Assembly: GCA_003501665.1 (NCBI GenBank)
Contig: DNOQ01000336.1
Coordinates: forward strand, 1-7,953
Origin: Bacteroidales bacterium
Lineage (GTDB): Bacteria > Bacteroidota > Bacteroidia > Bacteroidales > VadinHA17
DNA length: 7,953 bases
Direction: 5' to 3'
Within the stretch, counting starts at the first letter, position 1. Each line of letters begins with the position of its first letter. A program made the position numbers and the translations under genes. Below the pieces are notes generated by a model. That model made no database searches, was not told the origin of the DNA, and worked only from the letters and a program-made list of their open reading frames with translations. Of this stretch, positions 1 to 6,690 are shown one piece after another.

Positions 1-596
1 ACTACCTGAAGTTCCGTCATTCCCGGCCTGATCTCATCCAGTATTGCTTCAATAGCCAGTTCGGAAATCTGGTAAGCTTTACGCATGCAATCCAGTTCGT
101 TTTCACTTTTGACAAATCGCAGAGGGAGCAATGTGTGGTCAGCTTTAATAAGTTCAACATCAGGGAATTGTTTTTTTAGTGACATATATACCGGAAGGGT
201 TGTTATTGCCCATCCTACAATGCCAAGCTTTCCGATCTTCCCATCGGGAGCATATTTTGATACTATGTCTTTATAAGTTGCAAATTTCATTCCGGGGCAT
301 TCAGGTTCAGCTGATTCACGGTATTCGATCATTTTTTCGATATTCTTAAATACACTTCGCTGGGCTCCGTAAATATCGCTCTCCGGTCCTACGAGCAAGA
401 CAGATTCACCTGAGGCAGGGACAAATATTGCGGCCGATTCAAAAACAGGCCAATACTCACTGAGATACCTGACATTTGCCATATCAGATTCGGTAGCGTG
501 GACAAGACAGGCATCAAGTCCGGTTGATTTGATATTGGCCTGGAATTTTGCAATTCGATCATAAAATTCCTGTTTTGGGATTGTTGTTGTATTCAT
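1..596 (-). CDS. M24-family metallopeptidase (Xaa-Pro peptidase-like), N-terminal part, cut by the left window edge
   Basis: An open frame reads leftward from ATG at 596-594 to the window edge without a stop, giving 198 residues plus two bases. Residues 12 to about 155 look like the creatinase/prolidase N-terminal domain (LDACLVHATESDMANVRYL near 28-46, then alternating strands such as SAAIFVPASGESVLLVGPE). Residues 160-192 carry the linker typical of M24 proteins: RFVKSENELDCMRKA, then a helix, then IRPGMTE. The pita-bread catalytic domain begins here, but its metal ligands (usually D, D, H, E, E) lie outside the window, so activity cannot be judged. There is no signal peptide, so it is probably cytoplasmic. 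Family members cleave X-Pro dipeptide bonds or act on small amidino compounds; which applies here is unknown. The next Met is at residue 39, inside the first strand region, which supports the chosen start. No Shine-Dalgarno is present, and a TAAATTTG box lies 38 bases upstream. It follows the glycosidase gene by 63 bases on the same strand. Confidence 0.85.
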   Translation of the reverse strand, partial: MNTTTIPKQEFYDRIAKFQANIKSTGLDACLVHATESDMANVRYLSEYWPVFESAAIFVPASGESVLLVGPESDIYGAQRSVFKNIEKMIEYRESAEPECPGMKFATYKDIVSKYAPDGKIGKLGIVGWAITTLPVYMSLKKQFPDVELIKADHTLLPLRFVKSENELDCMRKAYQISELAIEAILDEIRPGMTELQV

Positions 597-634
597 TGTC
601 TGTAGTTGTTTGTTTTTATTGTATTTAATTTAGT

Positions 635-642
635 CAAATTTA
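635..642 (-). promoter_or_regulatory. Candidate Bacteroidota -7 box for the M24 gene
   Basis: Read on the minus strand the sequence is TAAATTTG, an exact match to the Bacteroidota -7 consensus TAnnTTTG. It lies in the 63-base gap between the glycosidase stop and the M24 start, with 38 bases to the ATG. A TTCG 22 bases further upstream is an imperfect -33 element. This suggests that the M24 gene can be transcribed on its own, besides any read-through. The match is short in an AT-rich gap, so this is an inference. Confidence 0.4.
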
Positions 643-659
643 CGCAAGAACTGTGAGTA

Positions 660-2714
660 TTACTCGAACACCACCAGTGAATATCCGTTGCTTTCCGGAA
701 TTGTAACATTAACATATCCTTGTGATACCTTGAAGGGCAATGATTTCTTACCAGGAGCCAGGTATACTCTGCGGGGAAGTTTCCCGTCAATGCGAAGGGA
801 TATCTTCACATTATGAAGTTCCACCGCTTCCTCAATCATCTGGGTTTTCGGTCCCCTCATCTCAGGTACATATGATAATATGTGGACCATCTTCCTTCCA
901 GGCTGTTCCGTTACAAATGCCCTTGCGAACGATGGCAGATTATCCGATTTAAAGAGCGGTTCAGGCAGAAAATCGTTCAGTACATTCGAGAATACCGTTC
1001 TAAATTCCACTGAAGCCTGTTGGCCGTATCCGGTGAAGATCCTGTGGCTGAAGTGGGCAACCTTACCGTTTACCGTAAGTGCAGGCTTATCAGTTACTTT
1101 ATCTGGTGGAGTATAATAAAATGCATATTCCCCGTCCCAATGCTTGTTATAATATGGTTTTATAAGTTTTGCCTCAGCAGTTGTACCCGGGAGAGGTTCC
1201 ATATCTATTCCGGGGGAATATAATGAAAGCGGCATATCGGGCATATTCAGATTATATTTACCGGTAACGGTAAAATATGCAGGATCAAACTCATTTTCAC
1301 CAATGTACCTGACTCCCCATTCTTTTTCAAGAACAAATTTTTTCATTCCGGCATCGAGACCGGAACTGCCGGATGAAATAACAGGTTTCCCGGAAGCTAT
1401 ATGAGTTTTTACACGGCGGGCTATTTCATCGGTAAAGATTATATCATCGGGGATAACAAGTACACTATATTTGCTCCAGTCTGAATATTCGGTAACAACG
1501 TCGAATTGTTGCTTCAGCTCGCACAGCATTCTTACTGCTGCCCGAAGTTGTTTATCACTGCCTGCCTGTTCACGTATATTCCTGTTACCTTTGGGATACA
1601 CTAAAGCAATGTCGGTAATATTTTTCGCATCGTCGGTCCAGGGATCGAGTGTCTGCAATTCCTTATATATTTTTTCAAGTCTGTCGAAGACAGCGGTTTC
1701 AAGATCTCCACGAGGATGGAAATGGCCGCCTACATCGGGACGCATCCCATTGGCAAGTCCGTAAAGCAGCTCAGATTTTATTGCAGCTTCGGGACGAAGG
1801 CTTCCAAAATCACCCCAGTCGTAGAAACGGGCGTTCATATTAAGGATCGGCATATCACCCAATGTTCTCATATAGTGAGAGAGCACAGGGAGATATTCAT
1901 ATCCCCAGGAGCCGGCAGGCAAACATTCGCACTCCAGATGAGTTCCAATTTCAATCTGGTCTTCAAAGCTTATACCATTGAAGTAAAGCAGGTAATTCGG
2001 GTTTATTGCCCTGACAGCCTTTGAGATATCCTGAGATAAACGGATTGCAGAAAAATTGGCGAATTTTACAACCTCTTCCCTGTTAGTCCAGTCAATCCCT
2101 TTCTCTTTCATCTCCCTGATACATGTGGGGCAAACGCATGGATAAGCTCCCAGGCAATCGATAAAGAAACCCGAAACGGGATAATTATACGCAATCTCTT
2201 TGATCATTGATATGAGGTGATCGCGATATGGCGTATTATAACACATGGTACGTACATACGGGGTGAAGCGGGGCTCCCGGTATTCACGCCCGTCGAAATA
2301 AAGAGTTGTCCAATCGCGATGCTGGAGTCCCTCTGCGCTGCTTATACCTCCATTCAGGTAAACTGTTAGTGCAATGTCTTTCCTTTTACAGGCATCGGCC
2401 AGTTTACCAATGAGATCATACTTCAGGGAAGGATGCTTGATGCCGATTTTGGTATCATAATAAGCCATACCCAGATTACATCTGGCATGAAATGTGAGAT
2501 AATCGACACCACACCTCTTTATCCTGTCTGTAAAGGATTCAGCATCAAATGTTTCACCTACATCAGGGCATGCAGGCATGGTATGGTTGTCATAGAAAAG
2601 ACTGTACCTTATTTTTGGCATTTCCTGAGGCCCTGATTTGGATGAAGACCCGGTCTGAGAAAATAATAAAAGAGGTACAAGAAGGCCGATCATTAAAAAC
2701 AATGCTCTTTTCAT
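660..2714 (-). CDS. Exported GHL6/alpha-amylase-like putative glycoside hydrolase with a GH42-type trimerisation-like domain
   Basis: The product has 684 residues. Residues 1-20 form a signal peptide (MKRALFLMIG, a Leu-rich core, then FSQ), with no lipobox Cys, so a periplasmic or secreted enzyme is expected. Residues 35 to about 345 resemble the hypothetical glycosyl hydrolase 6 (GHL6) TIM barrel: a FHARCNLGMAYYDTK motif (75-89) followed by HPSLKYDLIG, a strand ending FFIDC (183-187), a CVCPTC cluster (193-198) and LECECLP (260-266). D186 and E261 or E263 sit at strand ends and are the best catalytic candidates, but I cannot assign them. Residues 365 to about 455 (DIALVYP ... YSVLVIPDD ... 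HIASGKPVISSG) resemble the beta-galactosidase trimerisation, glutamine-amidotransferase-like domain of GH42 proteins. The rest is a beta-rich tail ending in a small sandwich. Databases often call such proteins 'alpha-amylase family'; the substrate is unknown. It diverges from an AraC regulator and precedes the M24 gene. The start is fixed by the signal peptide. Twelve cysteines is high for an exported enzyme. Confidence 0.82.
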   Translation of the reverse strand: MKRALFLMIGLLVPLLLFSQTGSSSKSGPQEMPKIRYSLFYDNHTMPACPDVGETFDAESFTDRIKRCGVDYLTFHARCNLGMAYYDTKIGIKHPSLKYDLIGKLADACKRKDIALTVYLNGGISSAEGLQHRDWTTLYFDGREYREPRFTPYVRTMCYNTPYRDHLISMIKEIAYNYPVSGFFIDCLGAYPCVCPTCIREMKEKGIDWTNREEVVKFANFSAIRLSQDISKAVRAINPNYLLYFNGISFEDQIEIGTHLECECLPAGSWGYEYLPVLSHYMRTLGDMPILNMNARFYDWGDFGSLRPEAAIKSELLYGLANGMRPDVGGHFHPRGDLETAVFDRLEKIYKELQTLDPWTDDAKNITDIALVYPKGNRNIREQAGSDKQLRAAVRMLCELKQQFDVVTEYSDWSKYSVLVIPDDIIFTDEIARRVKTHIASGKPVISSGSSGLDAGMKKFVLEKEWGVRYIGENEFDPAYFTVTGKYNLNMPDMPLSLYSPGIDMEPLPGTTAEAKLIKPYYNKHWDGEYAFYYTPPDKVTDKPALTVNGKVAHFSHRIFTGYGQQASVEFRTVFSNVLNDFLPEPLFKSDNLPSFARAFVTEQPGRKMVHILSYVPEMRGPKTQMIEEAVELHNVKISLRIDGKLPRRVYLAPGKKSLPFKVSQGYVNVTIPESNGYSLVVFE

Positions 2715-2970
2715 AGATCAATTAATTTAATGTTATTATCAGGAAGACAAAATTTCACCATTATGGCAAATCAGTTGTTTAAAAAAATACTTCCAGCCGA
2801 TCTTATATGATATCTTACACAAATCCGGAGTTGTTGATTGAATCTTTATTCTATGAATATTGTGCCAATTACCTCCTGTCATAATAAAATGACTCAGCCT
2901 GAATTCAAAGTTATGGAGATAAATATTATTTTTGTATAAGTATTTTATCTAAAAATAACACAAACTTAGC
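2715..2970. promoter_or_regulatory. Divergent intergenic region between the glycosidase and AraC genes
   Basis: These 256 AT-rich bases separate two divergent genes and must hold both promoters. On the plus strand TATTTTTG at 2927-2934 fits the -7 box for the regulator. I found no exact TAnnTTTG match facing the glycosidase, which would fit a promoter that needs an activator, but this is weak evidence. A single AATCAG occurs at 2769-2774, the same hexamer that is clustered in front of the tandem hydrolase. No open frame or RNA gene is visible. Confidence 0.5.
2927..2934 (+). promoter_or_regulatory. Candidate Bacteroidota -7 box for the AraC regulator gene
   Basis: TATTTTTG matches TAnnTTTG exactly and ends 36 bases before the regulator ATG at 2971, almost the same distance as the candidate box in front of the M24 gene. 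No good TTTG -33 element is seen at the expected spacing. In an AT-rich region a chance match is possible. Confidence 0.4.
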
Positions 2971-3837
2971 ATGCTTCCTGTATTCCAGAAGATAGAAGCC
3001 AATATCAACCACTCTTTTTATGTAGAACATGTGAAGTTCAGGTATTTCCCAAATCCTCTTCAGTTCCATCCTGATGTTGAAATTCTATATGTGATACAAG
3101 GCACGGGGACACGTTTCGTCGGAGATTCAATTGACAAGTTCGGTCCGGGTGATGTTGTAATCATCGGTGAGAATATACCACATGTCTGGTATAGTGATGC
3201 AAAATATATAAACGGGAACAATGATCTTATCTCAGAGGTAATATTCGTACTGTTCAAAAAGGAGGTTTTCGGCGAGCAATTCTGGGACATGCCTGAATCA
3301 AAGGCTATTTACAAACTGATCCAGCTTTCTCAAAGAGGGATCAAGCTGACAGGCGAAACGCGAAGGGAGGTCGCAGCCAATATGATGTCGATATGCGAGG
3401 TAAAGGGATTTAAGCGCATAATCTTACTTATGTCAATTCTGGAAGCGATAGCTGAAAAAAAAGAGTTCCTGATCCTTGCCAATCCTGTTTTACAGAATTC
3501 AATCAACCACGCTGATTCGGAAAGGCTTAATAGGGTATACGAATATGTGGTCAGCAATCATGATCAGAAAATTTCACTCAAGCAAGCCGCTTCTTTAGCA
3601 AATCTCTCAGTACCTGCATTCTGTCGCTATTTTAAAAAACGAACCAATAAAACATTCATCCAGTTTCTGAATGAAATTAGAATTTCTTTTGCATGCACTC
3701 ATCTTGTTGAAGAGGATCAGCCGATATCAAAAACAGGCTATAGATGCGGATATGACAATGTGTCATTCTTCATAAAACAATTTAAAAAGGTTACAGGATT
3801 CACTCCCCTGGGTTACAGGAAAAAATATTCAGTTTGA
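2971..3837 (+). CDS. AraC-family transcriptional regulator (cupin plus two helix-turn-helix motifs)
   Basis: The product has 288 residues, the usual length for one-component AraC/XylS regulators. Residues 20-95 form an AraC-type cupin ligand domain: FHPDVEILYVIQGTGTRFVGD, FGPGDVVIIGENIPHVW, a typical beta-barrel ending in the P-H-x-W motif. Residues 185-288 form the DNA-binding domain. The first helix-turn-helix is ISLKQAASLANLSVPAFCRYFKK (201-223). The second is PISKTGYRCGYDNVSFFIKQFKK (251-273), followed by the family signature TGFTPLGYRK. It has no membrane segment or signal peptide, so it is cytoplasmic and likely senses a small sugar. It is transcribed away from the glycosidase gene and toward the tandem hydrolase gene, so the nearest shared promoter region is the 256-bp gap with the glycosidase. 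No Shine-Dalgarno is present. ATG at 2971 leaves a complete cupin, so I accept this start. The ligand is not predictable from the sequence. Confidence 0.93.
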   Translation: MLPVFQKIEANINHSFYVEHVKFRYFPNPLQFHPDVEILYVIQGTGTRFVGDSIDKFGPGDVVIIGENIPHVWYSDAKYINGNNDLISEVIFVLFKKEVFGEQFWDMPESKAIYKLIQLSQRGIKLTGETRREVAANMMSICEVKGFKRIILLMSILEAIAEKKEFLILANPVLQNSINHADSERLNRVYEYVVSNHDQKISLKQAASLANLSVPAFCRYFKKRTNKTFIQFLNEIRISFACTHLVEEDQPISKTGYRCGYDNVSFFIKQFKKVTGFTPLGYRKKYSV

Positions 3838-3880
3838 TATGATGAGTTACACATCTGAATATGTGCCAGTTAAATGTATT

Positions 3881-3945
3881 AACATTATGTCCGGCTAAGG
3901 GCTGATAAACAGTAATATTGTTTTTCGTCGGACATAAGGTTTTTA
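3881..3945 (+). terminator. Nested inverted repeat with T-run after the AraC gene (candidate terminator)
   Basis: AACATTATGTCCG (3881-3893) pairs with CGGACATAAGGTT (3929-3941) over 12 of 13 positions, nine of them in an uninterrupted block next to the loop. A T-rich stretch GGTTTTTATT follows the right arm. The 35-base loop holds a second small dyad, AAACA (3907-3911) with TGTTT (3919-3923), so the RNA could fold as a stem carrying an inner hairpin. It starts 43 bases after the AraC stop in a convergent gap, which fits a transcription terminator for the regulator. The long loop is unusual for a simple intrinsic terminator. On the minus strand there is no matching T-run, so it is probably one-directional. 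Confidence 0.5.
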
Positions 3946-3983
3946 TTGATGATTGACTATAAACTAACCTGGACATCCATAGA

Positions 3984-6209
3984 TTAAAAGTTGATAATAT
4001 GTCCTGGTTCTACATCAGAAGATATAATGTCAATGTTTTCTGATGCTTTTTTCAGATTATAAACAGAACATGGGAATTCAAGTTCCAGTCTTATCATTTC
4101 TTCCGAGGCGGGTTCCAGCATCTGATCTTTTAATTTTATCAGAACAACTTTCCTGGGTGCAATGCAACTGATAAGATCAGGCAGATCGTAACCTTTAAGA
4201 ACGCCCGCTATTCCCCATGAAAAATCAACTTCATAGGGGTGATGAGTGCCTCCTCCTTCCCGTTCTGTAAGACCGATCCTGTAAAACCTGTTCATAGCCA
4301 CAGAGCTGTAGGATATCAGTGATCCGGAAAGTATGACATTTTTAATCGATTTGTCAAATGCTGCTGCGTGTATTAGAGGAAGACACATTTCATTTATTCC
4401 CAAAGCTCCGATCCCGGACGGGTCAATATCGTCGCGGGTTCCCATATAATGAGCTATCCTGCAGATATCCGCCGCCTGAATGCCAACAACGCTCCTTCCG
4501 ATCAGGAGAGCTGTATAACCCGTGGCAAGATCCCGGGTTGCAGTGTTCTTTGTTTCTCCGGTGCCCAAAGGATCAACTGCGGCAACAATATATCCGTTTT
4601 TCACAAGTTGTTCTATTTTGCCGCCAGGCATCGCATCAATGTTTTTTCCGTCGGGATGGAGATAAATTATACCGTTATGCCTGCCTTTGTCATCATGCGG
4701 GATAAAAAGAAGCAATGGAATTACATAATCTCCTTCACCTTTTAATGCCAGCTTTTCGAAATGGTATCCGTCTCTCTGATACCGGCCGTTGATAAACGGG
4801 TCTGTATCTATATCCACAGGCTGAAGGAAACCTGAAATCTCCTTTGCCCTTATCTGAACTGACTGAAGATGTGAGGCCGGATCTTTTCTGGCTTTTTTAA
4901 GATCTTCAATAAGCTTTTCCGCTTCATCCTTATTGACATCGCTTATCATCCTTCCACCATACGATGTTGAAATCTGGCCTGTAGGTGTTACAGTGAGTTC
5001 TCCGGCAGACAGAATTTCAACGGGTTCCTCTTCAGGTGATCCCTTCAGGTTGAAATGTTTCATAAAGAATGCATAGATGGCTGTCCGTATTTTTGGTGTC
5101 ATCCAGTGTTTCGAATCATCTTCAACGAGTTCAAGGTTGTCTTTCCCTCCAAGTGCTTCATAAGCTTTTAATGCTTCCATGAATGCTTCTCTTGCTCCCT
5201 GAAGTGACAGATATTCATCTCTCGATACAAAAGTCAGCAATGTGGGTTTCGGAGCCCTGACTTCAAGAAGATCCTCGAAAGTGATCCCCTCCGCAACTGC
5301 TCGGATGAATTCAGTCTCCGCATCCTGGGCTCCTTTTGTCTCGAGTTGTCTTCGTGAAGCAGTAGCCCAGCTGCAGGGGACCGATACTTTTATCCTGTCA
5401 TCAAATGCAGCAAGATATGAGGATATTGTTCCTCCTCCCGAGAAACCTGTTACGCCTATCCTTTCGGGATCAACATATTTCAGTGTGAGCAGGTAGTCGA
5501 TGGCTCTTATTCCGTCCTGGATGAAATACCTGGCTGCCGAAGATCCGGTCAGGAAACACTGGTTACCAAAATAGCAGTGCTCAATTACGGAATATCCAAC
5601 TGAAGAAAAACCGATTTCCGGATCATGATATTGTACGTGCTCTCCCTGTCCGGGCGGATCAATGGCAAAGACGATCATACCTTTCTTTACAAGATTATGG
5701 ATGATAGTCTGATAAAGCTCCGCCCTGAAGGAATCCTGGTTATGGCCTATTACATTCAGTATTGCCGGCGCCTTTCCTTTTATGCCATCAGGTACAAACA
5801 GGCATCCGGTGACATAAAATTCAGGCATTGACTCATAAATGATTTTCTCGATCCGGTAATCTTCTTTCCTGATAACCCCAGTAATTCTGGGATTCAGCGG
5901 AGTTTTCCGGGGAAAGGGACCGACCAGTTCATTTAATTTATTTTTTACCTGTACCTGTCGCATTTGCCAGTCAGCTCCATTTTTCAATCCGGCTATTTCT
6001 GTATCACGCAGTGCATAGTAGTGATCTGCCTGCCTTATCAGGTGGTTCATCAGAAGGCTTCCCGGGTTGTTCCATCTGATCCATTGAGTAAGAACATTCA
6101 GGTTTTCTTCACTTTCAGGAGGATTCTGTATATTTCTTACTTGTGCAGATGTATTTACTGCAAAAAAAGAGTGGAGAATGATAAAAATGAATAATAAGTT
6201 TTTCTTCAC
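3984..6209 (-). CDS. Exported tandem alpha/beta-hydrolase (acetylxylan-esterase-like), second domain lacking the nucleophile Ser
   Basis: The product has 741 residues. Residues 1-23 are a signal peptide (MKKNLLFIFI core, cleavage after SAQ), so it acts in the periplasm or outside. Two alpha/beta-hydrolase domains follow. The first (about 110-390) has VIGHNQD near the oxyanion strand, DPPGQGEH (184-191), the nucleophile elbow GFSGGG with Ser257, a likely acid Asp331 in SRDEY, and His368 in SKHWM: a complete-looking triad of the acetylxylan esterase/dienelactone hydrolase type. The second (about 480-741) repeats the plan (YLHPDGKN, DPLGTGET at 546-553), but its elbow reads GINEM with Asn606 where Ser is expected. 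Asp695 and His737 are still at triad-like places. The linker contains a charged helix (425-455). The start codon is GTG at 6209-6207: upstream in frame there is only a stop eight codons away and no ATG, and the next Met (residue 54) would remove the signal peptide. The likely role is removing ester groups from a polysaccharide; the substrate is unknown. Confidence 0.85.
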   Translation of the reverse strand: MKKNLLFIFIILHSFFAVNTSAQVRNIQNPPESEENLNVLTQWIRWNNPGSLLMNHLIRQADHYYALRDTEIAGLKNGADWQMRQVQVKNKLNELVGPFPRKTPLNPRITGVIRKEDYRIEKIIYESMPEFYVTGCLFVPDGIKGKAPAILNVIGHNQDSFRAELYQTIIHNLVKKGMIVFAIDPPGQGEHVQYHDPEIGFSSVGYSVIEHCYFGNQCFLTGSSAARYFIQDGIRAIDYLLTLKYVDPERIGVTGFSGGGTISSYLAAFDDRIKVSVPCSWATASRRQLETKGAQDAETEFIRAVAEGITFEDLLEVRAPKPTLLTFVSRDEYLSLQGAREAFMEALKAYEALGGKDNLELVEDDSKHWMTPKIRTAIYAFFMKHFNLKGSPEEEPVEILSAGELTVTPTGQISTSYGGRMISDVNKDEAEKLIEDLKKARKDPASHLQSVQIRAKEISGFLQPVDIDTDPFINGRYQRDGYHFEKLALKGEGDYVIPLLLFIPHDDKGRHNGIIYLHPDGKNIDAMPGGKIEQLVKNGYIVAAVDPLGTGETKNTATRDLATGYTALLIGRSVVGIQAADICRIAHYMGTRDDIDPSGIGALGINEMCLPLIHAAAFDKSIKNVILSGSLISYSSVAMNRFYRIGLTEREGGGTHHPYEVDFSWGIAGVLKGYDLPDLISCIAPRKVVLIKLKDQMLEPASEEMIRLELEFPCSVYNLKKASENIDIISSDVEPGHIINF

Positions 6210-6230
6210 CTGTAACTGATTTAAAAAAAT

Positions 6231-6242
6231 TTATCGCGATAA
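6231..6242. repeat. 12-bp perfect palindrome upstream of the tandem hydrolase
   Basis: TTATCGCGATAA is a perfect 12-bp palindrome centred 27 to 28 bases before the GTG start of the tandem hydrolase. CTGATT (6216-6221) and AATCAG (6241-6246) lie around it as an inverted pair. Its position and symmetry suit an operator for a dimeric regulator. An AraC protein would more usually bind direct repeats, so a different regulator is possible. No binding evidence exists. Confidence 0.4.
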
Positions 6243-6278
6243 TCAGGTTCCTGTTGGGTTTTGAGCCATTTATCGATG

Positions 6279-6299
6279 CAATCAGATAATTACTGATTG
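6279..6299. repeat. Inverted repeat CAATCAG-N7-CTGATTG (operator-like)
   Basis: Two 7-bp arms (6279-6285 and 6293-6299) are perfect inverted repeats around the spacer ATAATTA. The 21-bp dyad sits 70 bases upstream of the tandem hydrolase start. Its arms share the AATCAG core with three further sites nearby, which raises the chance that it is a protein-binding site and not random symmetry. Confidence 0.35.
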
Positions 6300-6407
6300 A
6301 GGAAGTAAATTTAAAAAATTAACTGAATTACTAAAAATCAGGGCTGTTCAAGGTAAAATTTTAAATAACCGGCAGATTCTGTACGATATTTAATGTGAGA
6401 CTTTTTT

Positions 6408-6415
6408 TACTTTTG
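6408..6415 (+). promoter_or_regulatory. Candidate relic -7 box in front of the transporter remnant
   Basis: TACTTTTG fits TAnnTTTG on the plus strand, 79 bases before the ATG of the decayed transporter gene. It may be the surviving promoter of that gene. If still active it would produce transcripts running into the 3' end of the right-hand minus-strand gene. No clear -33 element is seen. Confidence 0.25.
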
Positions 6416-6494
6416 AATATTCCATGTTTGATGTTACTTGTATCCTTGTATCATCAGCACCTGTTAATGGTGAGATAATTTTAAACAGCCTGTT

Positions 6495-6690
6495 ATGGAT
6501 AAAACGGGAAATTACCGCTGGAGGATCGTTGCGCTGCTTTTTTTTGCCACGACAATTAATTATATCGACAGACAGGTTATCGGGATCCTGAAACCTTTCC
6601 GGAAGGTGTCTTATTTGCCAGGATATTTTCAATATTTGCTTTGGAATTTATTGTCATATGTTTGATTACTCCGGAATTGTTAAGGCCGGT
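6495..6690 (+). pseudogene. Remnant of an MFS sugar-acid (ExuT/hexuronate-like) transporter gene
   Basis: A plus-strand frame starts at ATG 6495 and stops with TGA at 6663-6665 after only 56 codons. Its first 35 residues match what I recognise as the N-terminus of anion:cation symporter MFS transporters (hexuronate/galactonate type): YRWRIVALLFF, then NYIDRQVIG, then ILKPF. An intact family member has about 400-430 residues and twelve membrane helices. After KPF the family likeness ends. In another frame (6608-6691) the sequence reads FSIFALEFIVICLITPEL and then LRPV, which resembles the last helix and LLxPxLxPV tail of the same family. The simplest reading is a large internal deletion that joined the gene's two ends out of frame. 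The N-terminal identification is firm; the C-terminal fragment is tentative. The relic is on the opposite strand to both neighbours and its end meets the stop of the right-hand gene. A functional micropeptide is possible but less likely. Confidence 0.72.

Larger units (their letters stand above)
6210..6494. promoter_or_regulatory. Intergenic region upstream of the tandem hydrolase, rich in AATCAG/CTGATT motifs
   Basis: About 285 bases without a convincing gene. The hexamer AATCAG or its complement CTGATT occurs five times within 126 bases: 6216-6221, 6241-6246, 6280-6285, 6293-6298 and 6336-6341. Two of these form the dyad CAATCAG-N7-CTGATTG (6279-6299), and the first two are inverted around a 12-bp palindrome. 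This looks like a regulatory region for the tandem hydrolase gene. I found no exact TAnnTTTG box facing that gene; TAAATTTT at 6233-6226 is one base off but very close to the GTG. The right part of the region is the former leader of the transporter relic. Confidence 0.45.

Noticed and set aside
1471..2024. Plus-strand open frames of about 100 codons inside the glycosidase gene
   Set aside because: They are antisense to a conserved GHL6-like gene, overlap each other in different frames, and have no family likeness.
2800..2818. Near direct repeats around GATCTTATAT and GATATCTTAC as an AraC operator
   Set aside because: The similarity is short and AT-rich. AraC half-sites are usually longer and about two helix turns apart, so this could be chance.
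3881..3941. Inverted repeats as ends of an invertible promoter
   Set aside because: The enclosed segment is only 35 bases, too short for Bacteroidota promoter inversions, and no recombinase gene or promoter-like orientation change is seen. A terminator is simpler.
4358..4745. Plus-strand open frames of about 100-115 codons inside the tandem hydrolase gene
   Set aside because: They lie opposite a well-supported gene with recognisable catalytic motifs and show no domain or hydrophobic pattern of their own.
6390..6632. 80-residue minus-strand open frame in the gap between the two esterase genes
   Set aside because: It overlaps the transporter remnant antisense. Its sequence shows no domain, and the plus-strand reading has clear MFS family likeness, so this frame is a shadow.
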